Numbered from the stretch's first letter, positions 1-8,625 are shown. The stretch is DNA of 64,000 bases from CBDHCC01 sp965261015 (GCA_965261015.1 CBDHCC010000001.1:1488001-1552000), one strand, 5' to 3'. A program made the numbers and translations. The notes: generated by a model not told the origin, from the sequence alone.

Positions 1-1038
1 CAGCGCGGCCACCGCGTCGTTGGCGAGGCGCAGCGGGCGCAGACGGCGTTCGCTCGCGAACCGCGTCAGGAACCGCTCGACGAGCGGCGGCACGTCTTCG
101 CGCCGCGCCGCCAGCGGCGGAATGCGTACGGGAACGACGTTCAGGCGGTAGAACAGGTCTTCGCGGAACGAGCGATCGGCGATCGCCTCCTCCAATTCCC
201 GCGCGCTTGACGAGACCACCCGCACATCCACCCGCACCTGCCGTTGCCCGCCGATCCGCGTGAAGCTCTGGTCCGACAGAACGCGCAGGATCTTGGCCTG
301 CGCCTGAAGCGGCATGTCGGCCACCTCGTCCAGGAACAGGGTGCCGCCATGCGCCTTTTCCATCAGCCCGGGCGTGGCCACGCCGTCCGGCCGTTCGGAC
401 CCGAACAGCGCTTCTTCGACGCGCTCCGGCTCCATGCTGGCGGAAGGCACGACGACGAAGGGCTGATCGGCGCGCCCGGACCAGGCGTGCAGCAGACGGG
501 CCGCGACCTCCTTGCCGACGCCGGCTGGCCCGGTGACCAGCACGCGGCTGTTCGTCGACGCCACCCGCTTCAACAGCGCGCGCGCGGCGTTGATCGCGGT
601 GGAGTTGCCGGTGAGCTCGTCCTCCACCCCGACATGGGCCCGCAACGCCTCGTTCTCCCGCCGCAGGCGCTGGGTTTCCGTGGCGCGCGCCACCAGGCGC
701 AGCAGCTGCGCGCTGTCGAACGGCTTTTCGATGAAGTCACTGGCGCCGCGGCTGATGGCCGCCACCGCGGTGTCGAGCGTGCCGTGGCCCGAGATCATCA
801 GGACCGGCAGATCGGGATCGCGCTTCTTGATCTGTTCCAGCAGTTCGAGGCCGTCCAGGCGAGAGCCGCTCAACCAGACATCCAGAAGGACTAGCGAGGG
901 TCGCCGACTGTCCACCTCGTCCAGGGCGGCGTCGCTGTTGCTGGCGGTGCGCGTCTGGTAGCCTTCGTCCTCCAGCACGCCGCTGACCAGGTCGCGAATG
1001 TCGCGTTCGTCGTCGACGATCAAGATATCGAGTGCCAT
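1..1038 (-). CDS. ntrX: Response regulator NtrX (3' end cut by window edge)
   Basis: Two-component response regulator of the NtrC family, partner of the NtrY kinase encoded just upstream; in alphaproteobacteria NtrYX adjusts nitrogen, redox and envelope-related expression. The visible 346 residues start at ATG 1036-1038 with a receiver domain: acidic pair DD at 9-10, phospho-acceptor D53 in LLDVW, and K105 in EKPF. An AAA+ domain follows, with Walker A GPAGVGKE at about 170-177 and Walker B GGTLFLDEVADMP further on. The loop that in sigma54 activators reads GAFTGA is replaced here (GSERPDG region), as is usual for NtrX, so sigma54 contact is doubtful. The C-terminal HTH lies outside the window. 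Thirteen bases separate it from ntrY, so they are one operon. Confidence 0.93.
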   Translation of the reverse strand, partial: MALDILIVDDERDIRDLVSGVLEDEGYQTRTASNSDAALDEVDSRRPSLVLLDVWLSGSRLDGLELLEQIKKRDPDLPVLMISGHGTLDTAVAAISRGASDFIEKPFDSAQLLRLVARATETQRLRRENEALRAHVGVEDELTGNSTAINAARALLKRVASTNSRVLVTGPAGVGKEVAARLLHAWSGRADQPFVVVPSASMEPERVEEALFGSERPDGVATPGLMEKAHGGTLFLDEVADMPLQAQAKILRVLSDQSFTRIGGQRQVRVDVRVVSSSARELEEAIADRSFREDLFYRLNVVPVRIPPLAARREDVPPLVERFLTRFASERRLRPLRLANDAVAAL

Positions 1039-1051
1039 TCCGCGCCCTCCT

Positions 1052-3277
1052 TCAGGCGGCCTGTTCGTGGAGGCCGTCGGCCGATTGCGACGCGAGCGCG
1101 TCCAGGTCGAAGCGCAGCATGACGGTCGCGCCACCGCCGGGGGCGGGCACGAGCGCCATGGTGCCGCCATGCTCCTCCACGATCTTCTTGACGATCGGCA
1201 GGCCCAGACCGGTGCCCTTCGCGTGCGTGGTGACGTAGGGTTCCATTAAGTCGGTGCGGTCCGCCGGCAGGCCTGGGCCGCTGTCGGTCACCTGCACGCT
1301 CGCAATCCCCTCCTGAGCGCTGACGGCGACGGTCACGGACCGCTCCGTCGCGCTGTCCGGCAGCCGGCCGATCGCCTCGGCGGCGTTCTTCAGGACGTTG
1401 GTCATGGCCTGGCCGATCTGGCGGCCGTCGCACACCATGCGGACCTCGTCGCGTGTGCCCCAGCGCCAGGCGATCTCCGGATGGGCGATCTCCTGCAGGA
1501 ACACGGATTGCCGGATCAGTTCGGTCAGCGATTCCTCGCGGAACACAGGCTTCGGCATTCGAGCGAACGAAGAGAACTCGTCGATCATGCGACGCAGGTC
1601 GCCGACCTGTCGCCGAATGGTGTCCGTCAGCTGGGCGAAGGTCGTGTCCTCTGGCGGCAGGTTCCGGCCATAGCGCCGGTTCAGCCGCTCGGCTGCGAGC
1701 TGGATGGGTGTGAGTGGATTCTTGATCTCGTGCGCGATGCGACGCGCCACGTCGGCCCAGGCCGCGCGACGCTGGTCGGCCAGCCGATCCGTGATGTCGT
1801 CGAAGGTCAGGACCCAGCCGGCCCCGTCCCGCACCTTGTTGGCGGCAACCGTTCGCCGGGTCGCGCCCACCGGCAGCTCGAGGATCGCGGACGCCGCCGG
1901 CCCGACCACGAAGGCGTCGAGTTCGGGAGAGACGTCGGCGAGCGCGGGACCATCGTCCAGGTCCGCCGCCCCGAACAGTTCGCGCGCGATCCGGTTCATC
2001 AGCTGCACCCGGCGCGCGGCGTCGAGGGAGACGACGGCGGCCGTGACCCCGGTCAGCACGGCCTGCATCAGCGCGTTGCGCTGATCCAGCGCCGTGTTCG
2101 CCTGGACCAGCTCACGGGTCTGTTCCTCCAGCCGTCCCGTCATGCGGTTGAAGGCGGTGCCCAACAGCGCGATCTCGCTGTCGGAGCCGCTGACGGGCAC
2201 CCGGGCGGACAGCTCGCCCGCCGTGATCCGCCTTGTGGCGTCCACCAGTTCGCTCACCGGCCGGATCAGCCGATCGGCCAGCTGCAGCGCGATCCAGACG
2301 ATCGCCGCCATGATCATCAAAGACAGAACGATCAACGCCAGGTTGAAGCGCACCTGAAGCGTCCGGGATCGCTCCACCAGCGCACGGTAATCGCGCACGA
2401 CCTCCACCGCGCGCGCTTTTTGCGCCAGCAGCGCGGGATTCAGGACCCGCGCGCCATAGACGTAGATGTCGCTCGCCTCCGGCATCGGAACGATGGTCCA
2501 GATGCGTGTGCCATCGTCGGTGACCAGCGGTTGCCGCTGTTGGTCGATGCGTCGCAGTGCGGGCAAAGTGACGGTGTTCTCTAGGTCGCGCTTATAGGGG
2601 TCCACCAGGCTCAGGGACTGCACGGTGCCGGCGTTCCGGCGAAAGATGCCCGCTTCCGACAATTCCCGGCGATAGACCTGCAACGAGAACGCTTCGGAGA
2701 AACCCGGGGCGTTGTAGTCGGCCTCGTTCAGGAAGGCGCGCAGGTCGCGGGCCATCGTCTCGGTTTCCTGCCGAACGTCGGCGACGTTGGTGTTGTACGA
2801 CGATCCCGCCAGCAGGTTCGCGTTCTCCAGCATGGTGCGCGCGCGGTCGGAGTACCAGAACTCCACGCCGCTCTGGAACAGCAGCGACGCGAAGATCGCC
2901 ACCAGCAGGACCGGGATGCTGGCCGTGAGCGAGAACAGTCCGACCAGCTGGACGTGCAGCCGGCCCCTGCCCCCCAACGGACTGGCCGCCGCACGGCGCA
3001 GGGCCAGCCGCCGGCCGATCAGCACGAGCAACAGGATGCCGCAGATCAGGTTGGCGACGACGAAGCCGGCGATGACCGGGGGGGACAGCAAGGGATCGGC
3101 CGGGTTGCGCGCCGCGAAGGCGCGCCAGCTCGCCAACGCGACCAGGAGGGCGAGCAGCCCGGCCGCCGGTTCGATCCACCGCGCGAGCCGAAGCCGGCGG
3201 GCCAAGGCTTCCAGCCGGCCAGGCAGCTCCGACATCGCCGCGGTGGCCGTTAAGCTCATGGGGCGCGGCGAAGCCAT
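1052..3277 (-). CDS. ntrY: Sensor histidine kinase NtrY
   Basis: Membrane histidine kinase that phosphorylates NtrX. The 741-residue protein has hydrophobic helices near the N terminus (AAGLLALLVALASW, then two more before an approximately 260-residue extracytoplasmic region) and a further helix before a HAMP linker. A PAS-like segment follows, then the H-box RRIAHEIKNPLTP with the phospho-accepting His, an N-box NVLKNAAEAI, and G-boxes VTDSGPGLP and GTGLGLPIVKK. I chose ATG 3277 because AAGG lies six bases upstream; ATGs at 3259 and 3235 have no visible Shine-Dalgarno. The chosen ribosome site sits inside a perfect hairpin (3278-3295). The gene follows dus by 68 bases on the same strand. The ntrB and ntrC genes often found between dus and ntrY in relatives are absent. 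Confidence 0.93.
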   Translation of the reverse strand: MASPRPMSLTATAAMSELPGRLEALARRLRLARWIEPAAGLLALLVALASWRAFAARNPADPLLSPPVIAGFVVANLICGILLLVLIGRRLALRRAAASPLGGRGRLHVQLVGLFSLTASIPVLLVAIFASLLFQSGVEFWYSDRARTMLENANLLAGSSYNTNVADVRQETETMARDLRAFLNEADYNAPGFSEAFSLQVYRRELSEAGIFRRNAGTVQSLSLVDPYKRDLENTVTLPALRRIDQQRQPLVTDDGTRIWTIVPMPEASDIYVYGARVLNPALLAQKARAVEVVRDYRALVERSRTLQVRFNLALIVLSLMIMAAIVWIALQLADRLIRPVSELVDATRRITAGELSARVPVSGSDSEIALLGTAFNRMTGRLEEQTRELVQANTALDQRNALMQAVLTGVTAAVVSLDAARRVQLMNRIARELFGAADLDDGPALADVSPELDAFVVGPAASAILELPVGATRRTVAANKVRDGAGWVLTFDDITDRLADQRRAAWADVARRIAHEIKNPLTPIQLAAERLNRRYGRNLPPEDTTFAQLTDTIRRQVGDLRRMIDEFSSFARMPKPVFREESLTELIRQSVFLQEIAHPEIAWRWGTRDEVRMVCDGRQIGQAMTNVLKNAAEAIGRLPDSATERSVTVAVSAQEGIASVQVTDSGPGLPADRTDLMEPYVTTHAKGTGLGLPIVKKIVEEHGGTMALVPAPGGGATVMLRFDLDALASQSADGLHEQAA

Positions 3278-3295
3278 TGTTGCCTTTTGGCAACA
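3278..3295 (-). promoter_or_regulatory. Perfect hairpin covering the ntrY ribosome-binding site
   Basis: TGTTGCC and GGCAACA form a perfect 7-bp stem around a 4-base loop. The hairpin directly abuts the ATG at 3275-3277 and contains the AAGG that would serve as the Shine-Dalgarno of ntrY. Folding would hide the ribosome site. It could equally be a protein-binding palindrome or part of the dus terminator. Seen directly; function is inferred. Confidence 0.45.
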
Positions 3296-3345
3296 TGCCG
3301 CCGGTTCGACAAGCGGGTGCTGCGCCAACCCGCCCCGCGATCGTG

Positions 3346-4350
3346 TCAGGCCGCCTGTCGAACAGGCTCCTGCACGCTGTCGAAGAAGCGATCGATCAGC
3401 GTCAGCACGTCCCTGGCGACCGGCACCGTGTTCACGGTCTGGCGGAACTCCGCCGACCCGTGCAGCCCCTTGGTGTACCAGCCCAGGTGCTTGCGCGCCA
3501 TCGCGACACCCGTGTGTTCGCCATAGTGGTCCAGCATCGCGCCGTAATGCTCCACCACCAGCGCGTGCTGCTCGGCGAGCGTGGGGTCGGGTCGATCCGG
3601 TGCCCCGCTCAAGGCCGCCATCACCTGCCCCAGAAGCCAGGGCCGGCCATAGGCTCCGCGCCCGACCATCACACCGTCCGCTCCGCTCTGCCGCAGCGCC
3701 TCCCGCGCGTCCTCGGGCGACCGAATGTCGCCATTGACGATCACGGGGATGGACACCGCCGCCTTGACCCGGGCCACGAAGGCCCAGTCCGCCGTGCCGC
3801 GGTACATCTGGTTGCGCGTGCGCCCGTGCACGGTGATCATCCGGGCGCCCAGGTCCTGGGCGACGCGGGCGAGTTCCGGGGCGTTCAGGCTGGCATGGTC
3901 CCAGCCCATCCGCATCTTGACCGTGACGGGCACGTCCACCGCCTTGACCGTCGCATCGATCAGCCGCGCGGCCAGTTCCGGGTCGCGCATGAGGGCGGAC
4001 CCCGCGTCTCCGTTCACGATCTTCTTGACCGGGCAGCCCATGTTGATGTCGATGATGGCCGCCCCGCGATCCGCGTTCAGCTTGGCCGCTTCCGCCATCT
4101 CGGTCGGAGAACATCCGGCCAGCTGCATGGACACAGGCTCTTCCGTCGGGTGCCAGGCGGCTTTCTGCAGCGACTGCCGCGTCTCGCGGATCATGGCCGG
4201 GCTGGCGATCATCTCCGTCACGTTCAGGCCGCTGCCGAAACGGCGGACCAGGACCCGGAACGGGCGATCGGTCACGCCGGTCATCGGCGCCAGGATGACT
4301 GGCACCGGCACGACGACCGGCCCGATACGGATGGGCTGAAGCGGAGACAT
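3346..4350 (-). CDS. dusB: tRNA-dihydrouridine synthase (DusB/NifR3 type)
   Basis: FMN enzyme that reduces uridine to dihydrouridine in tRNA D-loops. The 334-residue protein opens with the family signature APMTGVTDRPFR (about residues 20-31). It carries the catalytic cysteine in NMGCPVKKI, the phosphate-binding segment NGDIRSPEDA and the FMN loop GVMVGRGAYGRPW. The start at ATG 4350 fits family length (about 320-350). In alphaproteobacteria this gene (nifR3) usually heads the ntrBC-ntrYX locus; here ntrY follows directly. It is divergent from ispDF with 64 bases between start codons. Confidence 0.94.
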   Translation of the reverse strand: MSPLQPIRIGPVVVPVPVILAPMTGVTDRPFRVLVRRFGSGLNVTEMIASPAMIRETRQSLQKAAWHPTEEPVSMQLAGCSPTEMAEAAKLNADRGAAIIDINMGCPVKKIVNGDAGSALMRDPELAARLIDATVKAVDVPVTVKMRMGWDHASLNAPELARVAQDLGARMITVHGRTRNQMYRGTADWAFVARVKAAVSIPVIVNGDIRSPEDAREALRQSGADGVMVGRGAYGRPWLLGQVMAALSGAPDRPDPTLAEQHALVVEHYGAMLDHYGEHTGVAMARKHLGWYTKGLHGSAEFRQTVNTVPVARDVLTLIDRFFDSVQEPVRQAA

Positions 4351-4414
4351 GGCAGCGCGCGAGGTAGCGACCGCCCCCCTTCTCTGCAAGGAACGGGCGC
4401 GCTATCGCTGGGCC

Positions 4415-5580
4415 ATGTCCGAACCCGCCAACGTCGCCGCCATTCTCGTCGCTGGCGGCCGCGGGAGCCGGATGGGCGGCACGCCGAAGCAATTCCGTTC
4501 CCTGGCTGGGCGACCGGTCCTCACGCGCGCGGCCGAAGCGCTTCGCTCCCACCCGACCATTCGACGGATCGTGGTCGCCGTCGCCGCCGATCACATTGGC
4601 CTGGCTCGCGAATTGCTGAGTGGTGTGGAGGGGCTCGAGATCGTCGCGGGCGGTGCCACGCGCCGCGGTTCGGTGGCGGCCGGGCTGGAGCGATTGGCGG
4701 ACGACGCGCCCGACATCGTTCTGGTGCACGACGCGGCGCGTCCCCACCTGCCCGCGGCCGTCCTGGATCGGCTGTTGCACGCGCTGTCGGAGCAGGATGC
4801 CGCCTGTCCGATCCTGCCGGTCGCCGACACATTGGCGATGCGCCGGGACGGGGCTTTGGGTCCCGTTGTCGATCGCGACGGGCTGGCCGCGTGCAGACGC
4901 CGCAGGCCTTTCGTTTCGCGACCCTGCGCGCAGCCCACGCGCAGTGGTCCGGGGGCGAGCCGACGGACGACGCGCAGATGGTGCGGGCGATCGGTCGCGA
5001 GGTCGTGGCGGTCGACGGGGACGAGCGGCTGGCGAAACTGACGTGGGACAGCGACTTCGCCGTCGCGGAGGCAGCGCTGGGTCCTCGCCTGTCGGTCAGC
5101 GGCACCGGCTTCGACGTGCACCGGCTGGAGCGTGGAAAGGAGTTGTGGCTGTGCGGCCTGCGGGTGGAGCACGACTGGGGCCTCTCCGGCCATTCCGACG
5201 CGGATGTGGGCCTGCATGCGCTCACCGACGCCGTCCTGGGGGCGATCGCCGGCGGCGACATCGGCGATCACTTCCCGCCCAGCGACCCCCAGTGGAAAGG
5301 TGCCCGGTCCGACCGCTTCCTGGCCCACGCGGTCCAGCTGGCGCGAGAGATCGGCGCGAGGCTCGAGCACCTGGACGTCACCCTGATCTGCGAGGCTCCG
5401 AAGATCGGTCCCTTGAAGGCGGCGATGCGGGCGCGGATCGCGCAGATCGTTGACCTGCCCGTCGGCCGTGTCAGTGTGAAGGCGACGACGACGGAAGCGC
5501 TCGGCTTTGCCGGACGGCGCGAGGGCATCGCGGCTCAGGCCGTGGCGACGGTCAGTCGAGTGCTGGAGGAGGAACGATGA
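4415..5580 (+). CDS. ispDF: IspDF bifunctional MEP-pathway enzyme, apparently frameshifted
   Basis: Fused 2-C-methyl-D-erythritol 4-phosphate cytidylyltransferase (IspD) and 2,4-cyclodiphosphate synthase (IspF), two steps of isoprenoid precursor synthesis. The IspD half starts at ATG 4415 with the nucleotide-binding motif AAILVAGGRGSRMGG and has VHDAARP. The IspF half has the metal-site motifs GTGFDVHRL and GHSDADV followed by GGDIGDHFPP. The frame is broken: IspD runs in one frame to about 4888 and then continues only one frame over (VQTPQAFRF from 4891). Restoring a single C in the CC at 4887-4888 gives an uninterrupted protein of about 388 residues. Both activities are essential, so a sequencing error or a very recent mutation is the simplest reading. 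A -10-like TATCGC ends six bases before the ATG. The TGA overlaps the next gene's ATG. Confidence 0.85.
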
Positions 5581-6074
5581 CGCGACGATTGCTGACGATG
5601 CCCCTGGCGGCGGCGCTGGTGTTCGTGCCGATGGGTGCGCCCGCTTCGGCCGCCTGCGTTCAGCGGGAGGACGGCGAGGCGCTGCTGACGTTCATCCTGC
5701 CGCCGATCGTCGGCCAGATGGCGGATATCTGCCGAACGGCGCTGCCCGCCACGACCGCCTTGACCGATGCCACCGGACCCCGACGCCTCTCGCTGGAAGC
5801 GGACGCTCGGGCGGCGCGTCCGGCCGCGCTGCGCGCCGCGGCTGCCATGTCCGATGCCTCGGCTTCGGATCTGGCTGGCGTCGAGCAGGAACTGGAGACC
5901 GCGATGGCGTCGTCGGCCGCCGAGGCCTTGAAGAGCGAGCTGTCAGCAAAGGATTGCCCGCAGATGGCGCTCGCCTTCGACGCGCTGGTGCCGATGAGCG
6001 GCCCGGACCTCGGCCGCCTGTTGAGCGCGTTCCTGGGCCGCGAGATGTACGACATCTGCGAGAGCGACGCGTGA
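5577..6074 (+). CDS. Secreted hypothetical protein between ispDF and cinA
   Basis: I do not recognise a named family. The 165-residue protein begins with a clear Sec signal peptide (MTRR, then a hydrophobic stretch to about residue 26, with a likely cut after ASA in PASAAC). The mature part is alanine-rich and helical, with three cysteines (C27, a CRT and a DCP site) plus one near the C terminus, which could form periplasmic disulfides. It overlaps ispDF by ATGA and cinA by GTGA, so translation of the three is probably coupled. It is likely a small periplasmic helical protein of unknown role. Confidence 0.8.
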   Translation: MTRRLLTMPLAAALVFVPMGAPASAACVQREDGEALLTFILPPIVGQMADICRTALPATTALTDATGPRRLSLEADARAARPAALRAAAAMSDASASDLAGVEQELETAMASSAAEALKSELSAKDCPQMALAFDALVPMSGPDLGRLLSAFLGREMYDICESDA

Positions 6075-6598
6075 CCGGATCGCTCCCCGCCTCCCTGCTG
6101 GCGCTCGCTGGACAGGTGGTCGACCGAAACCGCGCGGAAGGGTGTCGCATCGCTCTGGCGGAAAGCTGCACCGGGGGCCTGTGCGCCTACGCCCTGACAG
6201 AGGTGCCGGGCAGTTCCGACGTGCTCGACGCCAGCTTCGTGACCTATTCGAACGACGCCAAGACCGCGTTGCTGGGCGTGGAAGAGGAACTGCTGTCCAC
6301 CTTCGGCGCGGTCTCGGCGGCGAGCGCTTGGGCCATGGCCAACGGCGCGCTTCAGCGGTCCAGGGCCGATCTGGTGGTCGCCGTGACCGGAGTTGCCGGC
6401 CCCGGCGGCGGCACGGATCGCAAGCCCGTGGGCACCGTCGTCTTCGCCCGCGCCGCGCGCGGCGACGACCCGTCCGCGGTTCAGGCTTCGCGTCGGCAGT
6501 TCGATCCAGCCGCCGGGCGCAGCGCCATCCGACTCTACGCGGCCGAAGTGGCGCTCTCGCTGCTGATCCCCGGCGCGACATTGGACGCTGCGCCGTAG
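6071..6598 (+). CDS. pncC: CinA-family nicotinamide-nucleotide amidase (PncC domain)
   Basis: Stand-alone C-terminal CinA domain (175 residues), which deamidates nicotinamide mononucleotide in pyridine nucleotide salvage. Signature motifs are AESCTGGL near residue 30, with the catalytic serine, and the glycine-rich VTGVAGPGGGT followed by KPVGTV. The start is GTG at 6071, overlapping the upstream TGA. No N-terminal molybdopterin-like domain is present, which is the normal short form. Its 3' end overlaps the convergent ratA by 64 bases. Confidence 0.9.
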   Translation: MTGSLPASLLALAGQVVDRNRAEGCRIALAESCTGGLCAYALTEVPGSSDVLDASFVTYSNDAKTALLGVEEELLSTFGAVSAASAWAMANGALQRSRADLVVAVTGVAGPGGGTDRKPVGTVVFARAARGDDPSAVQASRRQFDPAAGRSAIRLYAAEVALSLLIPGATLDAAP

Positions 6599-7020
6599 AG
6601 GGCGTCGGCCCTCCGCTCGAAGGCTCCGATCATGCGGCGCAGGGCGACGTCGAAGACCTGCCCCGCCAGCATCTCGAACACACGGTTCTTGAACTGGAAA
6701 TCGACGCAGAAGCCGACGTCGCACTGGCCATCGGCAGCCGGATCGAATCGCCAGTCGTTGCGCAGATATTTCAGCGGACCATCGACATAATCGACGGTGA
6801 TTCGCTCCGGCCTCTGCTTTTCCACTTTCGAGGTGAAACTTTCGCGCACTCCCTTGAACCCCACGATCATGTCGGCGACCGTCGCCGTGGAGCTGTCGGA
6901 CCGGACGCGCAACGCGGCCACCCAGGGCAAAAACTCCGGATACCGGCGGACATCGGCCACCAGATCGAACATCTGTTCCGGGGTGTAGGGCAGACGGCGT
7001 GTCTCCGAATGCCTAGGCAC
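6535..7020 (-). CDS. ratA: RatA/COQ10-type START-domain protein
   Basis: Type II RatA-family protein related to Coq10, a START/SRPBCC fold that binds ubiquinone or a similar lipid and supports respiration; the E. coli relative is called a ribosome-association toxin. The 161 residues start at GTG 7020 with the family opening RHSETRRLPYTPEQMFDLVADVRRYPEFLPW. DFQFKNRVFEMLAGQVF occurs later and the C-terminal tail is about 20 residues longer than typical. The start lies inside the 3' end of lipA (8-base overlap), the usual arrangement, so the two are co-translated. It converges on and overlaps pncC by 64 bases. Confidence 0.9.
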   Translation of the reverse strand: MPRHSETRRLPYTPEQMFDLVADVRRYPEFLPWVAALRVRSDSSTATVADMIVGFKGVRESFTSKVEKQRPERITVDYVDGPLKYLRNDWRFDPAADGQCDVGFCVDFQFKNRVFEMLAGQVFDVALRRMIGAFERRADALYGAASNVAPGISSESATSAA

Positions 7021-7933
7021 GGGCGAGACGCTCCTCGCGCGCGGCTTTCATGCGGGTGAAATCATCGCCCGCATGATAGGACGATCGGGTCAGGGGCGAC
7101 GAGGCGACCATCAGGAACCCCTTGGCGCGTGCGATCGCGGCGTAGGCGTCGAAGCCGGTGGGCGGCACGAATTCCGCCACCTTGGCATGACGCGGGGTCG
7201 GCTGAAGGTACTGACCCATGGTCAGGAAATCGACGTCGGCCGAGCGCATGTCGTCCATGACCTGATGCACCTCCAGCCGCTCCTCGCCCAGGCCCATCAT
7301 GACGCCGGATTTGGTGAAGATCGCCGGATCGTGCCGCTTGACGCTCTCCAGCAGGCGCAGAGACGCGTAGTAGCGCGCGCCCGGGCGGATGGTGGGGTAG
7401 AGGCGGGGCACCGTCTCAAGATTGTGGTTGTAGACGTCCGGCCCGGCCTCGACGATGCTCTCCACCGCCGCCTGCGCCTTGTTGCGGAAATCGGGCGTCA
7501 AGATCTCGATGGTGGTGTCCGGCGTCGTGCGGCGTAGCGCCTGGATGACCTTCACGAACTGCCCCGCCCCGCCATCGGGCAAGTCGTCGCGGTCCACGCT
7601 TGTGACGACGATGTGCTTCAGCCCCAGCCGCGCGGCGGCGTCGGCCGTGTGCTGCGGCTCGGCCGCGTCGACGGCGCGCGGCATCCCGGTCTTCACGTTG
7701 CAGAAGGCGCAGGCCCGCGTGCAGACGTCGCCCAGGATCATCACGGTCGCGTGCTTCTTCGTCCAGCACTCGCCGATATTGGGGCAGGCCGCCTCCTCGC
7801 ACACGGTGTTGAGGTTCAGCTCGCGCATCAATTTGCGCGTGTCGGCGAAGCCCACCGACGTGGGGGCCTTCACCCGGATCCAGTCGGGTTTGCGGGTGCG
7901 TGCGGGGCGGAGGGCAGCGGCGGGCTCGGTCAT
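7013..7933 (-). CDS. lipA: Lipoyl synthase
   Basis: Radical-SAM enzyme inserting two sulfurs into octanoyl groups to make lipoate on dehydrogenase E2 subunits and GcvH. The 306-residue protein has the auxiliary cluster cysteines C45, C50 and C56 (CEEAACPNIGEC) and the radical-SAM cysteines C71, C75 and C78 (CTRACAFC). Near the end is the RSSYHAG motif, whose serine binds the auxiliary iron-sulfur cluster. Length and motifs are complete. A TATCTG box ends seven bases before the ATG, and no Shine-Dalgarno is visible. It is divergent from the carbonic anhydrase gene. Confidence 0.97.
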   Translation of the reverse strand: MTEPAAALRPARTRKPDWIRVKAPTSVGFADTRKLMRELNLNTVCEEAACPNIGECWTKKHATVMILGDVCTRACAFCNVKTGMPRAVDAAEPQHTADAAARLGLKHIVVTSVDRDDLPDGGAGQFVKVIQALRRTTPDTTIEILTPDFRNKAQAAVESIVEAGPDVYNHNLETVPRLYPTIRPGARYYASLRLLESVKRHDPAIFTKSGVMMGLGEERLEVHQVMDDMRSADVDFLTMGQYLQPTPRHAKVAEFVPPTGFDAYAAIARAKGFLMVASSPLTRSSYHAGDDFTRMKAAREERLARA

Positions 7934-7998
7934 GGTCCGGCAGATAGCGACGCGGTCGAGCGGTTGCCAGCCGTCAGGAAGCCGTTAGTCAGGAGCGA

Positions 7999-8625
7999 AT
8001 GCAGACATTGATCGATGGATATCGCCGCTTCCGAAAAGATGGCTGGGCCAACGAGCGCGAGCGCTGGGACGAGCTGAAGGACGGCCAGTCGCCGCCGACC
8101 ATGATCGTCGCGTGTTCCGACAGCCGGGTGGAACCCGCGCAGATCTTCGACACCAAACCCGGCGAGATCTTCGTCGTTCGCAATGTCGCGGCCCTGGTGC
8201 CCCCATTCGAGAGCACGCCCGGTCAGCATGGCGTGTCGGCCGCGCTAGAATTCGCGGTGCGCGAGCTGAAGGTCGAGCGCATCCTGGTCATGGGCCACGG
8301 CCGCTGCGGCGGGTGCAACGCGGCGCTGCACCGCGCCTTCGCCGACGCCAAGCCTGGCGAAGGCGGCTTCATCGCCGCCTGGACGAACCTGCTGGCGGAC
8401 GCGCGCGACAAGGTGGCGGCGCGCTTCGACGACCTGTCCACGCGCGAGGCGGGCCGGGCGATGGAGGAGGAGGCCGTGCGTGTTTCGCTCAAGAACCTCC
8501 GCACCTTCCCCTTCGTGCGGGACGGCCTGGAAGCGGGCACGCTGAGCCTGGAGGGCGCGGTGTTCGCGATCGCCGACGGGGAGCTGAGCGTGCTGGGCGA
8601 CAATGACGAGTTCGCGCCGGCCTGA
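7999..8625 (+). CDS. Beta-class carbonic anhydrase
   Basis: Zinc enzyme interconverting CO2 and bicarbonate. The 208-residue protein shows all beta-class ligands: C39 and D41/R43 in ACSDSR, H100 in MGHGRC and C103 in RCGGC. A substrate-side glutamine and the alternating helices of the family are present, with SLEGAVFAIADGELSVL at the C terminus. AGGAG lies just before the ATG. Monocistronic by position, 65 bases from divergent lipA. Confidence 0.95.
   Translation: MQTLIDGYRRFRKDGWANERERWDELKDGQSPPTMIVACSDSRVEPAQIFDTKPGEIFVVRNVAALVPPFESTPGQHGVSAALEFAVRELKVERILVMGHGRCGGCNAALHRAFADAKPGEGGFIAAWTNLLADARDKVAARFDDLSTREAGRAMEEEAVRVSLKNLRTFPFVRDGLEAGTLSLEGAVFAIADGELSVLGDNDEFAPA

Noticed and set aside
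1052..4780. A 1242-residue open frame reaching from ntrY back across dus and ispDF
   Set aside because: Only the part below 3277 resembles NtrY; the upstream part is antisense or out of frame to dus and ispDF and lacks family similarity.
7964..7991. Promoter TTGCCA-N16-TAGTCA before the carbonic anhydrase gene
   Set aside because: The -10 would overlap the Shine-Dalgarno and start transcription at the ATG while a ribosome site is present; weak and contradictory.
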